A stretch of DNA of 64,000 bases from Polynucleobacter sp. AP-Capit-er-40B-B4 (GTDB lineage Bacteria; Pseudomonadota; Gammaproteobacteria; Burkholderiales; Burkholderiaceae): NCBI RefSeq assembly GCF_018882245.1, contig NZ_JACVOV010000002.1, positions 248,001 through 312,000 of the forward strand, read 5' to 3'. Numbering within the stretch: position 1 is the first letter of the stretch; every line of letters starts with the position of its first letter. The notes below the pieces were generated by a model. It saw only the letters and a program-made list of their open reading frames with translations, did not search any database and was not told where the DNA came from. The position numbers were made by a program, and so were the translations under genes. Of the stretch, positions 26,010-35,890 are shown piece after piece.

Positions 26010-27527
26010 TTGTATTTCACTAAGTACATTTTCTCTTTTTTGATTAAGCTCAGCTTATGTTTTGGTATAACCATTAGCTGCTTTGTATCAGCTCAGTCTA
26101 CAGAAAAAATTACCGCAGTTGGATCAAAGCGGTTTACAGAAAGCTATGTACTTGGAGAGCTTGTTAATCTCACATTACATGATGCTGGATTAAAAGCTAT
26201 ACATCGCCAAGGTCTTGGTAATACTGCTATTGTTATTCAAGCGCTTAAAACTGGTCAAATTGATGTGTATCCAGAGTACACCGGCACTATTCTGCGAGAA
26301 ATACTCAAGCGCCCAGAAACCGAAGCCTCAATAGATGACCTTAATGCCTGGCTCAAGCCTATGGGATTAAAAGTAGCGATACCACTTGGCTTTAACAACA
26401 CTTATGCACTTGCTATGAGACCAGAACAAGCGAGTAAGCTAGGTATAAAACGAATTGGTGATATCGCAAATCTATCAACCGAGCAGCAATCCACACTTCG
26501 AATTGCCTTATCTCCAGAATTTAAAACCAGGAATGATGGTTGGTCTGCGCTTATTCAGGTTTACGCCCTCAAAATAAAATCCAAAAAAGTACTGGAGCAT
26601 GGCCTAGCATATGATGCTCTTGTTCGTGGCGATGTCGATATTGTGGATGCATACTCGACTGATGCATCAATTACGAAAAATAATCTGACCTTATTAGAGG
26701 ATGACAGAAAATCATTTCCTCGCTACGATGCAATCCTATTAATGCGCTCTGATTTTGATGAGAAGCCTCTACAAAAATTAGCGGGAGCATTAAATGAAGT
26801 AACAATGGCAAAACTTAATAATGAGGCTGAGTCTGGCATTAGCTTTGAAATGATTGCTCGTGGATTTTTGAATAAATCCACTAATGATCAATCAAGTCCT
26901 ACAAAGATCTCAAGGTTTTTTAATTTACTTTTTGGCCCAGATTTTCTTACCGCACTCCGAGATCATGTTCTGTTGGTTACAATTTCCTCAACAATGGCTC
27001 TTCTCGTTGGAATTCCTCTTGGAGTTGTTGCATACCGTCGACCTCGATTTTCGACTTGGATCCTAGGGACTGTTGGTGTTTTACAAACGATACCCTCTCT
27101 TGCATTACTAACTATTTTGATTGCTGTATTAGATCAAATAGGGACCATACCAGCCGTTTTGGCTTTATTTATTTATGGCCTTCTACCAATTGTGAGTGCT
27201 ACCCACATTGGCTTAATGGAGGTTCCAAGCACTTTAAAAGAAGCAGCCTTGGCTCTTGGTTGTAATGAGCGGAAATTATTGCTTTCTATTGAGCTACCGT
27301 ATGCTAAGCCAATCATTATGACTGGCTTAGCATCAGCTACTGTGATTGGCGTCGGCACCTGCACTCTTGCAGCATTAGTAGGTGCGGGTGGCTTCGGCGA
27401 CCGTATAGTGGCTGGGCTTGCCGTGAATGATCAAGCTCTAATGCTTTCTGGTGCCATACCAGCCGCCATTCTTGCCCTGCTTGCGCAAGCTGTCTTTACG
27501 CCTAAGCGCAAAGCTGTAAAGAACTAG
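26010..27527 (+). CDS. fused substrate-binding protein/permease of OpuC/EgtU-type ABC transporter
   Basis: SBP: ITAVGSKRFTESYVLGEL...QIDVYPEYTGTILREIL; permease: GVLQTIPSLALLTILIAVLDQIGTIPAVLALFIYGLLPIVSATHIGL. Non-ATG (TTG) start in ORF track. Confidence 0.88.
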   Translation: MYFTKYIFSFLIKLSLCFGITISCFVSAQSTEKITAVGSKRFTESYVLGELVNLTLHDAGLKAIHRQGLGNTAIVIQALKTGQIDVYPEYTGTILREILKRPETEASIDDLNAWLKPMGLKVAIPLGFNNTYALAMRPEQASKLGIKRIGDIANLSTEQQSTLRIALSPEFKTRNDGWSALIQVYALKIKSKKVLEHGLAYDALVRGDVDIVDAYSTDASITKNNLTLLEDDRKSFPRYDAILLMRSDFDEKPLQKLAGALNEVTMAKLNNEAESGISFEMIARGFLNKSTNDQSSPTKISRFFNLLFGPDFLTALRDHVLLVTISSTMALLVGIPLGVVAYRRPRFSTWILGTVGVLQTIPSLALLTILIAVLDQIGTIPAVLALFIYGLLPIVSATHIGLMEVPSTLKEAALALGCNERKLLLSIELPYAKPIIMTGLASATVIGVGTCTLAALVGAGGFGDRIVAGLAVNDQALMLSGAIPAAILALLAQAVFTPKRKAVKN

Positions 27528-27616
27528 CAATTGATTGCCTAAGCTTTATGCAAAAAAAAGAAAAAATGCTTAATCATCCGATATCAATATCAATTCACTT
27601 CCTCCGCTAATTAATT

Positions 27617-29179
27617 ATGAGTTATCAACTGGTTTGGTTTAAGCGTGATTTTCGCTGTGAGGACCACACCGCGCTTGTCGAGGCTGCAAAGTTAGGCCCC
27701 ATTCGCTGCATTTACGTGCTTGAGCCAACACTTTGGACGCAGCCAGATGTGGCTCTCCAACATTTTGAATTCATTCGAGAGTGTCTTCAAGATCTAGATG
27801 CCCAACTCCATTTACTTGGTGGCACTTTAGAGATTTATGAAGGTGAAGTTACTGAAGTACTGAGTAAAATTTGGCAAGCCAGCCCTTTTCAAGGTTTGCA
27901 TTCACATCAAGAAACTGGCAATGGATTTACGTATTCCAGAGATCAAAGGGTTGGTAAATGGTGTCAGTCTCGCGGCATTCATTGGGGTGAATATGCCCAG
28001 TTTGGAGTTACTAGGGGACTAAAAAATCGTGATGAATGGCATGCTCATTGGCAAAAACACATGGAAATGCCTTTGTATGAACTTCCACCTATTCAATTTT
28101 GGAAAGCCCCGGTTTCCAGCGCGCCAGTAGCGAACTCTAGCGCTCATTATCTGACGCCGTCTACGATACAGGCACCTGCGCACCTGAGACATAATCCACC
28201 GTTAAGACAACACGGTGGAAGATCGGTTGCACTTAAAACACTGAACAGTTTTTTGAAGCAGCGCAGTATGTGGTACCGAGGTGGGATTTCATCACCTCTA
28301 TCAGCCCCAGATGCATGCTCTCGATTATCTGTGTATCTAACTTATGGGTGTCTTAGTATCAGGGAAGTAGTGCAAGCAACCAATCAAGAACTGCTTCAAA
28401 TGTCGCCAGATACCAGCAGAAGAAAGTCAGGTTTAACTGCTTTTATGAGTCGCTTGTATTGGCATTGTCATTTTATTCAAAAGCTCGAAAGCGAGCCTGA
28501 AATCGAGTGGCGAAATATGCACCGTGGATATGATGCATTACGCGAGAATGAATTCAATGACTATTACTTCAATGCCTTAAAGGATGGTAAGACGGGTTGG
28601 CCTATGGTGGACGCCTGCGTCGTCATGCTACGTGAAACGGGATGGCTTAATTTTAGAATGCGCGCAATGCTGGTTTCAGTTGCAACTTATCCACTTTGGT
28701 TGCACTGGAAACCAGTAGGAGATTGGTTAGCCACCCAATTTTTAGACTACGAGCCCGGAATCCACTGGAGTCAACTACAAATGCAATCCGGCACGACCGG
28801 GATCAACGTGACACGTGTTTATAACCCGATCAAGCAAGCGCAAGATCATGATCAAAAAGGCTTTTTTGTTAGAAAATGGCTTCCCCATATGCGTCAAGTA
28901 CCAGATACTTGGCTTTTTGAGCCTTGGAATATGCCTCAAGAAGTACAAAACAGCATTGGTATTGAGGTTGGTAGAGACATTCCCCAACCATTAGTAGATA
29001 TTGCTTTTGCCACAAAGATATCTAAAGATCGCTTGCATGCTAGACGCAACCTATCGGAGGTTCGGGCTGGGAAAAAATCAGTTGTCGATAAACATGCTTC
29101 TCGCGCAAGCAGGGACTTACGAAAAAAATCTACGGCTAAAACTATAGAGGCCAGCCCACAGCTTACCCTTGAGCTTTAG
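27617..29179 (+). CDS. cryptochrome/photolyase family protein
   Basis: YQLVWFKRDFRCEDHTAL, FMSRLYWHCHFIQKLE, WLNFRMRAMLVSVATYPLWLHW, GINVTRVYNPIKQAQDHD. Confidence 0.9.
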   Translation: MSYQLVWFKRDFRCEDHTALVEAAKLGPIRCIYVLEPTLWTQPDVALQHFEFIRECLQDLDAQLHLLGGTLEIYEGEVTEVLSKIWQASPFQGLHSHQETGNGFTYSRDQRVGKWCQSRGIHWGEYAQFGVTRGLKNRDEWHAHWQKHMEMPLYELPPIQFWKAPVSSAPVANSSAHYLTPSTIQAPAHLRHNPPLRQHGGRSVALKTLNSFLKQRSMWYRGGISSPLSAPDACSRLSVYLTYGCLSIREVVQATNQELLQMSPDTSRRKSGLTAFMSRLYWHCHFIQKLESEPEIEWRNMHRGYDALRENEFNDYYFNALKDGKTGWPMVDACVVMLRETGWLNFRMRAMLVSVATYPLWLHWKPVGDWLATQFLDYEPGIHWSQLQMQSGTTGINVTRVYNPIKQAQDHDQKGFFVRKWLPHMRQVPDTWLFEPWNMPQEVQNSIGIEVGRDIPQPLVDIAFATKISKDRLHARRNLSEVRAGKKSVVDKHASRASRDLRKKSTAKTIEASPQLTLEL

Positions 29180-29224
29180 CCAACCTCGCCCAACAACTCA
29201 ACCTGACCCTAACGAGGCAAGCTC

Positions 29225-29605
29225 TTATTTCGGCGGCCTATGCATTGCGCAGATTTTATTGCCGGCAGGATCTCTAAGCCAAGCAATATAAACAGTACCA
29301 GCCACGCCCTCTCGATAACCTGGATCCCCCTCACAGGAAGTCCCTCCATGAGCAACACCGATAGCATGAAATGCATCTACATCAGCGATTGATTTAGCAA
29401 TAAAGCCGATTGTGCCGCCATTAGCATGAGTGGCTTTATTTCCATTAATAGGCTTTGTAATAGCAAAGACTCCGCCAGGGCCGCGATAAAAGTATTTGTC
29501 ATGACTAAAGCTCCCGGCTTTGATACCCAAAGCTCCTAGAGCAGCATCATAGAAGCCTCTTGAAACTTCTAAATCATTTGCGCCCAACATAATGTGACTA
29601 AACAT
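29225..29605 (-). CDS. VOC family (glyoxalase-like) protein
   Basis: MFSHIMLGANDLEVSRGFYDAALGALG...YIAWLRDPAGNKICAM. Confidence 0.9.
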   Translation of the reverse strand: MFSHIMLGANDLEVSRGFYDAALGALGIKAGSFSHDKYFYRGPGGVFAITKPINGNKATHANGGTIGFIAKSIADVDAFHAIGVAHGGTSCEGDPGYREGVAGTVYIAWLRDPAGNKICAMHRPPK

Positions 29606-29644
29606 GATTTTTCCTATAAAGTTAATTAAATACAGAAATGCTTC

Positions 29645-29845
29645 TCAAGACTCTATCGGCTCTTCAGATAGATTTATAGATACACGCGTGAGCGTATTGC
29701 GAATAAATTGTTTTTCATAATGTCGATTACGCCTTGATTTCTTGGCTAATGAGCGTTGACCCCTGCGCTTGTCAGTAACAATATTACTTAATTGACTGAG
29801 ATCATCTAACTCTCGTATCTGACTTGGCGAATTTCGGAGCGGCAT
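29645..29845 (-). CDS. small basic hypothetical protein
   Basis: 66 aa ORF only; no recognised family. Confidence 0.3.
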   Translation of the reverse strand: MPLRNSPSQIRELDDLSQLSNIVTDKRRGQRSLAKKSRRNRHYEKQFIRNTLTRVSINLSEEPIES

Positions 29846-30067
29846 TGCTAATAGCTTTTGATTTAGTAATATTGGTATTGAGTTTGGTGTAAGCGTTAAT
29901 TAAATGCATTAACTCATATAAATGGATTTTATGCTCCCTGTGCCAGCTTTTTAAAGCCTAAATTGATGCCTTAACTGTCGGAAAGACTAAAAACAAGGTA
30001 TTTAGGTCTCTGTTGAGGATAGGGGCGATGATTCTGCACATTCTCATATCAACACCTAAAATATCTA

Positions 30068-30634
30068 ATGAACTTTTTTTATATAAGCGCCTTGCTCCTG
30101 ACCTTGGTGACCTCCTCGGTGCAAGCGGCAGAAATTTATATTACTGACCCTGAGCACACGTTTGTTAGCTTTAGCTACAAGCATTTAGCTTACTCGATTC
30201 AAACTAGTCGTTTTGATAAGGTGAACGGAACTATTACACTCAATGATCAAATGGATGGGGGTACCATAGATGTTGACATTGAGACTGGCTCAATTAGCAC
30301 AGGCTCCGATACCTTTAATAAGTTACTTAGAAGCGAAGATTACTTTAATTCTGAAAAATTTCCTGTAGCCAAATTCACTTCTGATAAGGTTACATTCAAT
30401 AATCAGGCTATTACATTGCTCACTGGTGAGCTGACCATTAAAGACATTACCAAGCCTATTAATATTGAAGTAAGTAACTTTGCTTGCAGTCGTAACTTTA
30501 TTACTTTGAAATATATGTGTGGCGCCAACGCAAGCGCGAAGTTGAGTCGTTCAGAATTTAATCTAGGAAAATATGTGCCATTTGTTGGCGATGAGATCAG
30601 CTTAAATATAGTGATTGAAGCATCAAGAGAATAG
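30068..30634 (+). CDS. YceI family periplasmic protein
   Basis: Signal peptide; DPEHTFVSFSYKHLAYSIQTSRFDKVNGTITL. Confidence 0.92.
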   Translation: MNFFYISALLLTLVTSSVQAAEIYITDPEHTFVSFSYKHLAYSIQTSRFDKVNGTITLNDQMDGGTIDVDIETGSISTGSDTFNKLLRSEDYFNSEKFPVAKFTSDKVTFNNQAITLLTGELTIKDITKPINIEVSNFACSRNFITLKYMCGANASAKLSRSEFNLGKYVPFVGDEISLNIVIEASRE

Positions 30635-30720
30635 CCTTAATTACACTGGTATCACCAATAGAGTCTGCAAGCAATAAGGTTTTATTTGAGCGCCAAACCC
30701 AACATAACCATATAAAAATT

Positions 30721-30750
30721 AAAGCCCTCACTATTTCTGATGAGGGCTTT
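30721..30750. terminator. bidirectional terminator between yceI and nitroreductase genes
   Basis: AAAGCCCTCA-CTATTTCTGA-TGAGGGCTTT between convergent genes. Confidence 0.8.
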
Positions 30751-30820
30751 AATCATTCCAATAGGTCTGGGCTTGGGTTGAATTTCTCATGCCGTTTAAA
30801 CCCGCTCAGAAAATATCAGC

Positions 30821-31423
30821 TTAAAAATGGTTTTCAATCAACATTTCTGACTTAGGGATAAATCCAGGCTTAGGCCATGCTGGTTTAATGCCCTTACCAA
30901 CGACCAACATTGCAGCAATGGCATAGTCTTTAGGCAAATGAATCAATTCGGCGACTTTATCAAAATCAAAGCCGACCATTGGGCATGAGTCATAACCCAT
31001 CGCTTTGGCTGAGAGCATCATCGTTTGCAGCATGATGCCAGCTGAACGCATTGATTCATCTCTTTGTAATTGCTCTTTTCCAGCATAAAAAGGATGAATC
31101 CAAGGAACTAAGATATCTTGAGCTTCTTTGGGTGCATTTACCCAATATCGGGCAGGATCTTTTTCCCAAGCCTTGATATCCACAGTTACTACAAATAATA
31201 GAGATCCATCAGTAACTTGAGCCTGATCATGGGCAGCTTCTCGTAATTTTGCCCTTAAAGCCTTGTCTGTAACATTCACTAAACGCCAATGTTGGATATT
31301 GAATGAGGATGGCGCCTGCATAGCAAGGTCAAGCAACTGCTCTGTCTCTTGCTTAGTAAATTCATGGATTGGGTCAAAATACTTAACGGCCCTACGTTCG
31401 CGGATTGCATCAAATGTATTCAT
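30821..31423 (-). CDS. nitroreductase family protein
   Basis: IRERRAVKYFDP and MQAPSSFNIQHWRLV. Confidence 0.9.
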   Translation of the reverse strand: MNTFDAIRERRAVKYFDPIHEFTKQETEQLLDLAMQAPSSFNIQHWRLVNVTDKALRAKLREAAHDQAQVTDGSLLFVVTVDIKAWEKDPARYWVNAPKEAQDILVPWIHPFYAGKEQLQRDESMRSAGIMLQTMMLSAKAMGYDSCPMVGFDFDKVAELIHLPKDYAIAAMLVVGKGIKPAWPKPGFIPKSEMLIENHF

Positions 31424-31471
31424 TAACTTCCTCAGTGAGATTCAAGCTCTGATAATACGGCAATATTCAAA

Positions 31472-31552
31472 AGACAAAACCCTCACCATTGCTGATGAGG
31501 GTTTGCTTTTCTGGTGGGCCCACCAGGACTTGAACCTGGGACCAAAGGATTA
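31472..31552 (-). repeat. tRNA(CAT) 3'-end remnant B plus its terminator; 81-bp direct repeat of 35761..35841
   Basis: 81 nt matching 35761..35841 with two visible mismatches; the tRNA part is 31512..31552. Confidence 0.82.
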
Positions 31553-31656
31553 GATATTTTTTAATAAATTCGAATTAATTGGTATTTAGATTTAAAACAG
31601 CTTTATGCGTAAATTAATCAAAAGTTACTAGCCAATAAGCGCTATATTGGACAGGT

Positions 31657-33129
31657 ATGCACAGACAAAAAACTTACACTAAATCCGATTTAGCCAGAAT
31701 TGCCGTTATTGTTATGAGAGAAAAGGGGCTTGAGCCTGATTTTCCAAAAGAAGCTCAAGACCAATTACAGGCGCTCAATCTTCCTGGCGAAGATACTGAT
31801 CCCAGTATTCGGGATCTGACTCATCTTTTATGGTGTTCGCTAGATAACGATGATTCTCAAGACTTAGACCAGCTAACTGCCTGCTCTCCCATGGAGAATG
31901 GAAGTCATAAGATTTACATAGCGATTGCTGATGTAGATTCTCTGATAAAAAAGGACTCGCCCATTGATCAGCATGCCAAGCTCAATACGGCATCCGTTTA
32001 TACCTCAGCGCGAATCTTTCCAATGCTGCCTGAGAAGCTTTCTACTAATCTGAGCTCCTTAAATTTCAACCAAAGCAGGTTGGCTTTAGTTACCGAAATT
32101 ATCATTAGCAATAATGGAGAAATTCAAGGCTCCACTATTTACCGAGCAAAAGTACTCAATAAGGCAAAACTTGCTTATGACGCAGTTTCAAGATGGATTG
32201 AGGGCAAAGGGGCAATACCTTCAGGCATTAGCTCGGTTCTGGGAATGGATTTACAAATTAAAACCCAAGATCATGTTGCTCAGAAATTGAGAATGCGACG
32301 TCATCAGGCGGGATCACTGCAGCTTGAAATCTTTCAACCAAAAGCTGTCTTTGAGGGCGAGCAAATTATTGGCATTGCCGAGCAAGAGCATAACCGGGGC
32401 AGACAGCTTATTGAAGAGTTCATGATTGCAACGAATGAATCAACTGCTCATTTTTTGCTCAAGAAAGGAATACCCTCCTTGCGAAGAGTAGTTCGCAGTC
32501 CGGATCGTTGGTTAAGGCTTATCGAACTAGCAAAGAAATATGGAGAAAATTTACCTAATGAGCCTGACTCTAAAGCGTTGTCACAATTTTTGGCTAAACG
32601 CAATGAGGCTGACCCATTACGGTTTCCAGACCTCTCATTAGTTGTTGTCAAGCTCATGGGACCAGGGGAATATGTTTTAGAAAGGCCCGGGTCTGAACCT
32701 ATAGGGCACTTTGGTCTAGCGGTACAAGACTATATGCACTCTACCGCACCAAATCGTCGCTATCCAGACTTAATCACCTTGAGAATGGTTAAAAATGCCA
32801 TCAAGGATGACGTAAATGCATATGAAACAACTGAGCTTTACGCTTTAGCAGCACACTGCACCACCCAAGAAGATGCGATTCGCAAAGTTGAGCGTAGGAT
32901 GAGAAAGTCAGAAGCTGCACTATTTCTTGAACCCTATATAGGCAAAGAATTTGACGGGATTATCACTGGCATTACACCAAACTATGGCTGGGTCAGAATC
33001 TTTAATCCACCTGCAGAGGGGATGCTTTTAAAGCTTCCGCGAGACGCCGCTATTAGCAACAAGATTCGCGTACAACTTGTTTCAACCGATGTTGAGATGG
33101 GGCATATTAATTTTATGCGTAGCAACTAA
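31657..33129 (+). CDS. RNB domain ribonuclease (RNase II/R-like)
   Basis: HLLWCSLDNDDSQDLDQLTAC, APNRRYPDLITLRMV. Confidence 0.9.
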   Translation: MHRQKTYTKSDLARIAVIVMREKGLEPDFPKEAQDQLQALNLPGEDTDPSIRDLTHLLWCSLDNDDSQDLDQLTACSPMENGSHKIYIAIADVDSLIKKDSPIDQHAKLNTASVYTSARIFPMLPEKLSTNLSSLNFNQSRLALVTEIIISNNGEIQGSTIYRAKVLNKAKLAYDAVSRWIEGKGAIPSGISSVLGMDLQIKTQDHVAQKLRMRRHQAGSLQLEIFQPKAVFEGEQIIGIAEQEHNRGRQLIEEFMIATNESTAHFLLKKGIPSLRRVVRSPDRWLRLIELAKKYGENLPNEPDSKALSQFLAKRNEADPLRFPDLSLVVVKLMGPGEYVLERPGSEPIGHFGLAVQDYMHSTAPNRRYPDLITLRMVKNAIKDDVNAYETTELYALAAHCTTQEDAIRKVERRMRKSEAALFLEPYIGKEFDGIITGITPNYGWVRIFNPPAEGMLLKLPRDAAISNKIRVQLVSTDVEMGHINFMRSN

Positions 33130-33140
33130 AAGCCAGCAAT

Positions 33141-35723
33141 TTAAATGACTCCCCATTTTTTAATAAACCAGGTCTTCACTAGCTGAGTGAGCAATAAATA
33201 ACTTGGCAATAAAAAGGCCAAGCCATACCAATAATCCCTGGAAAGTGGCGCCATTTGAAATCCTTCACCAACCGCAGTAAATGGGAGCACCACTCCTACA
33301 GCACAGATTATTAAAGTAGTTACCATCAATGGAATACTTGGAATACTATCTTTAAAGGGCATTTTGCCGGTTCTAATTACATATACGATTAGCGTTTGAG
33401 ATAGTAAGGACTCGACAAACCAACCCGTCTGAAATATTGGTGATAACTCTAGCGTATTTTCTTTCAAATAAAACCATAAAAAACCAAACGTTAAATAATC
33501 AAAAATCGAACTGATAGGTCCTATGCAAAAAATAAACCGGGCCAAGCCCTTTACATCCCATCCGCGAGGACCCTGAAGATACTCTGGATCCACGGAATCT
33601 GTAGGGACCGCGGTTTGCGAAAAGTCATACAACAAGTTATTCAATAAAATTTGTATTGGCGCCATCGGCAAAAATGGTAATAAAGCACTGGCACCCAGCA
33701 TACTAAACATATTGCCGAAGTTTGAACTTGCGGACATTTTGAGGTACTTCATGATGTTTCCGAATACCCGCCGACCCTCAATAACGCCATCGTATAAAAC
33801 CAATAAGCTTTTTTCAAGCAAGATAATGTCAGCAGATTCCTTTGCAATATCAACAGCAGAATCAACCGAGATACTGACATCCGCAGACTTTAGGCCCGGT
33901 CCATCATTAATGCCATCCCCCAGGTAACCCACCACATGTCCTTGATTTTGGAGTAATCGAATGACCCTAGCTTTTTGAGCAGGTGTCATTTTTGCAAATA
34001 TCTTCGTTTGCTTTAATTTATTCGTTAATTCATCATCAGAAAGACTTTCAATCTCAGACCCCAATAGCACTTGATCTATAGATAACCCAACCTCATGACA
34101 AACCTTGCGGGTAATTAACTCGTTATCACCCGTTAAAATTTTGACCTCGATACCACATGCCTGTAGGGATGCAATTGCAGGCTTTGCCGATTCTTTTGGG
34201 GGGTCTAAAAAGGCGATGAACCCCATCAAAATAAGCCCCGATTCATCAGCCACACTATATGTCTGATGGCTGGTTGTCTCTTTTTTTATCGCCACCGCAA
34301 TGACCCGAAAACCATCGTTGTTTAAATCAGCGACGACTTGCATCATCTGAGCTTGATTATCTGCATTCAGTGTAATTAACTCTTTTCCTGCCTGCGCCCA
34401 AGAACATTGAGCCACCATTTCTTCAACGGCACCCTTGCAAATCAGAATATCTTCCCGATCATTTTTCCGCAAGACAACTGACATACGACGCCTTTGGAAA
34501 TCAAATGGAATTTCATCAATTTTTTGATAGGCATCAGAGGAATGAAGTTTTTCGTGAACGCTTTGATGCTTGAGAACAGCTTCATCAAGTAGATTTCGCA
34601 TTCCAGCTTGGTAATGACTATTGAGGTATGCATATTCAAGCACTCCTGCATCATTATTGCCTAATACATCAATATGCTTTTCAAGAATAATTTCATCTTG
34701 CGTCAGAGTTCCAGTCTTATCAGTACAGAGGATATTCATAGCACCCAAGCTTTGCACAGCCGTCAGCCGTTTCACGATCACTCGCTTTTTAGATAGGGCA
34801 ATAGCTCCTTTTGCCAAGTTGATAGTAACCAGCATGGGTAACATTTCAGGCGCTAGGCCGACCCCTACGGCAATTGCAAATAGTGCCGCCTCAAGCCAAT
34901 CCCCTTTAATCAGCCCGTTGATTAAAAATACAGCAGGCACCATTGCCGCCATCAAACGTAGCATTAGCCAAGTAAAGCGACTAATTCCTTGATCAAAGCT
35001 TGACGTCTTTATCTGCTCAGTAGTTTGTATTGCCACTTGCCCAAAAAAACTAGCATCTCCCGTTTTGAGAACTAGCGCTGAGCCTATTCCTGAGACTACA
35101 TGACTACCCATAAAAGCTAAATTGACCCAATCAAATGAAGAGGCAGGTTCTTTGCTTAGTAAGACATGAGATTTTTCAGTTGGCATCGACTCCCCAGTAA
35201 TGGATGCCTGATTAATAAATAAATCTTTACTGCTAATAATGCGCACATCTGCGGGGATGAGATCACCGACTGATAGACGCACAATATCGCCCGGCACTAT
35301 CTCACTTAAATCAACGGTGCATTCGATGCCCGAACGAAATACCTCTACCCTTGTATTAACCAAAGACTTGAGTTTCTTTGCAGCCTTATTAGATTTGTAC
35401 TCCTGGGTAAATGTGAGAGTTGCCGATAAAAAGACCATCAGCGCAATCATGACGGCCCCCCTATCCTCACCAGTCAGATAGGAGACAAGTGATAGGCCTA
35501 TTAACAAAAGAGATAGTGGTGATGTAAATAACTTTAAAAACCGCAGCAAGGGGTTGATCTCTGGCTCCAAATTAAAGGTATTGGGTCCATAGATCTGAAA
35601 ATTTGCCCTCCACTGCTTCGCTGATAACCCAGTAGAAGAAGATTGGAAATCATGAAAAAGTAACCCTAAATCAGTAGAGGCAAGCTTTTTTATTTCCTCT
35701 AATTTAGTGGAGTCATTATTCAT
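33141..35723 (-). CDS. mgtA: magnesium-translocating P-type ATPase
   Basis: ILCTDKTGTLTQDEI, GYLGDGINDGPGLKSADVSISVDSAVDIAKESADIILLEKSL. Confidence 0.92.
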   Translation of the reverse strand: MNNDSTKLEEIKKLASTDLGLLFHDFQSSSTGLSAKQWRANFQIYGPNTFNLEPEINPLLRFLKLFTSPLSLLLIGLSLVSYLTGEDRGAVMIALMVFLSATLTFTQEYKSNKAAKKLKSLVNTRVEVFRSGIECTVDLSEIVPGDIVRLSVGDLIPADVRIISSKDLFINQASITGESMPTEKSHVLLSKEPASSFDWVNLAFMGSHVVSGIGSALVLKTGDASFFGQVAIQTTEQIKTSSFDQGISRFTWLMLRLMAAMVPAVFLINGLIKGDWLEAALFAIAVGVGLAPEMLPMLVTINLAKGAIALSKKRVIVKRLTAVQSLGAMNILCTDKTGTLTQDEIILEKHIDVLGNNDAGVLEYAYLNSHYQAGMRNLLDEAVLKHQSVHEKLHSSDAYQKIDEIPFDFQRRRMSVVLRKNDREDILICKGAVEEMVAQCSWAQAGKELITLNADNQAQMMQVVADLNNDGFRVIAVAIKKETTSHQTYSVADESGLILMGFIAFLDPPKESAKPAIASLQACGIEVKILTGDNELITRKVCHEVGLSIDQVLLGSEIESLSDDELTNKLKQTKIFAKMTPAQKARVIRLLQNQGHVVGYLGDGINDGPGLKSADVSISVDSAVDIAKESADIILLEKSLLVLYDGVIEGRRVFGNIMKYLKMSASSNFGNMFSMLGASALLPFLPMAPIQILLNNLLYDFSQTAVPTDSVDPEYLQGPRGWDVKGLARFIFCIGPISSIFDYLTFGFLWFYLKENTLELSPIFQTGWFVESLLSQTLIVYVIRTGKMPFKDSIPSIPLMVTTLIICAVGVVLPFTAVGEGFQMAPLSRDYWYGLAFLLPSYLLLTQLVKTWFIKKWGVI

Positions 35724-35800
35724 CAGGCTATTCTAAGCGTTACCTTAAGTAACACTTAGAAGACAAAACCCCCACCATTTCTGATGAGGGTTTGCTTTTC

Positions 35801-35877
35801 TGGTGGGCCCACCAGGACTTGAACCTGGGACCAAAGGATTATGAGTCCTCTGCTCTAACCAACTGAGCTATAGGCCC
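35801..35877 (-). tRNA. tRNA with CAT anticodon (elongator Met or lysidine Ile2)
   Basis: GGGCCTATAGCTCAGTTGGTTAGAGCAGAGGACTCATAATCCTTTGGTCCCAGGTTCAAGTCCTGGTGGGCCCACCA folds into a full cloverleaf with encoded CCA. Confidence 0.93.
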
Positions 35878-35890
35878 GTTAGTCTTTGGA

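Noticed and set aside
29845-29950. 35-aa minus-strand ORF (MHLINAYTKLNTNITKSKAISNAAPKFAKSDTRVR) upstream of the 66-aa ORF
   Set aside because: Overlaps another uncertain ORF and has no supporting conservation or clear ribosome-binding site.
31263-31553. 96-aa plus-strand ORF ending WWAHQDLNLGPKD
   Set aside because: Antisense to the nitroreductase gene and ends in tRNA remnant sequence; a known artefact pattern.
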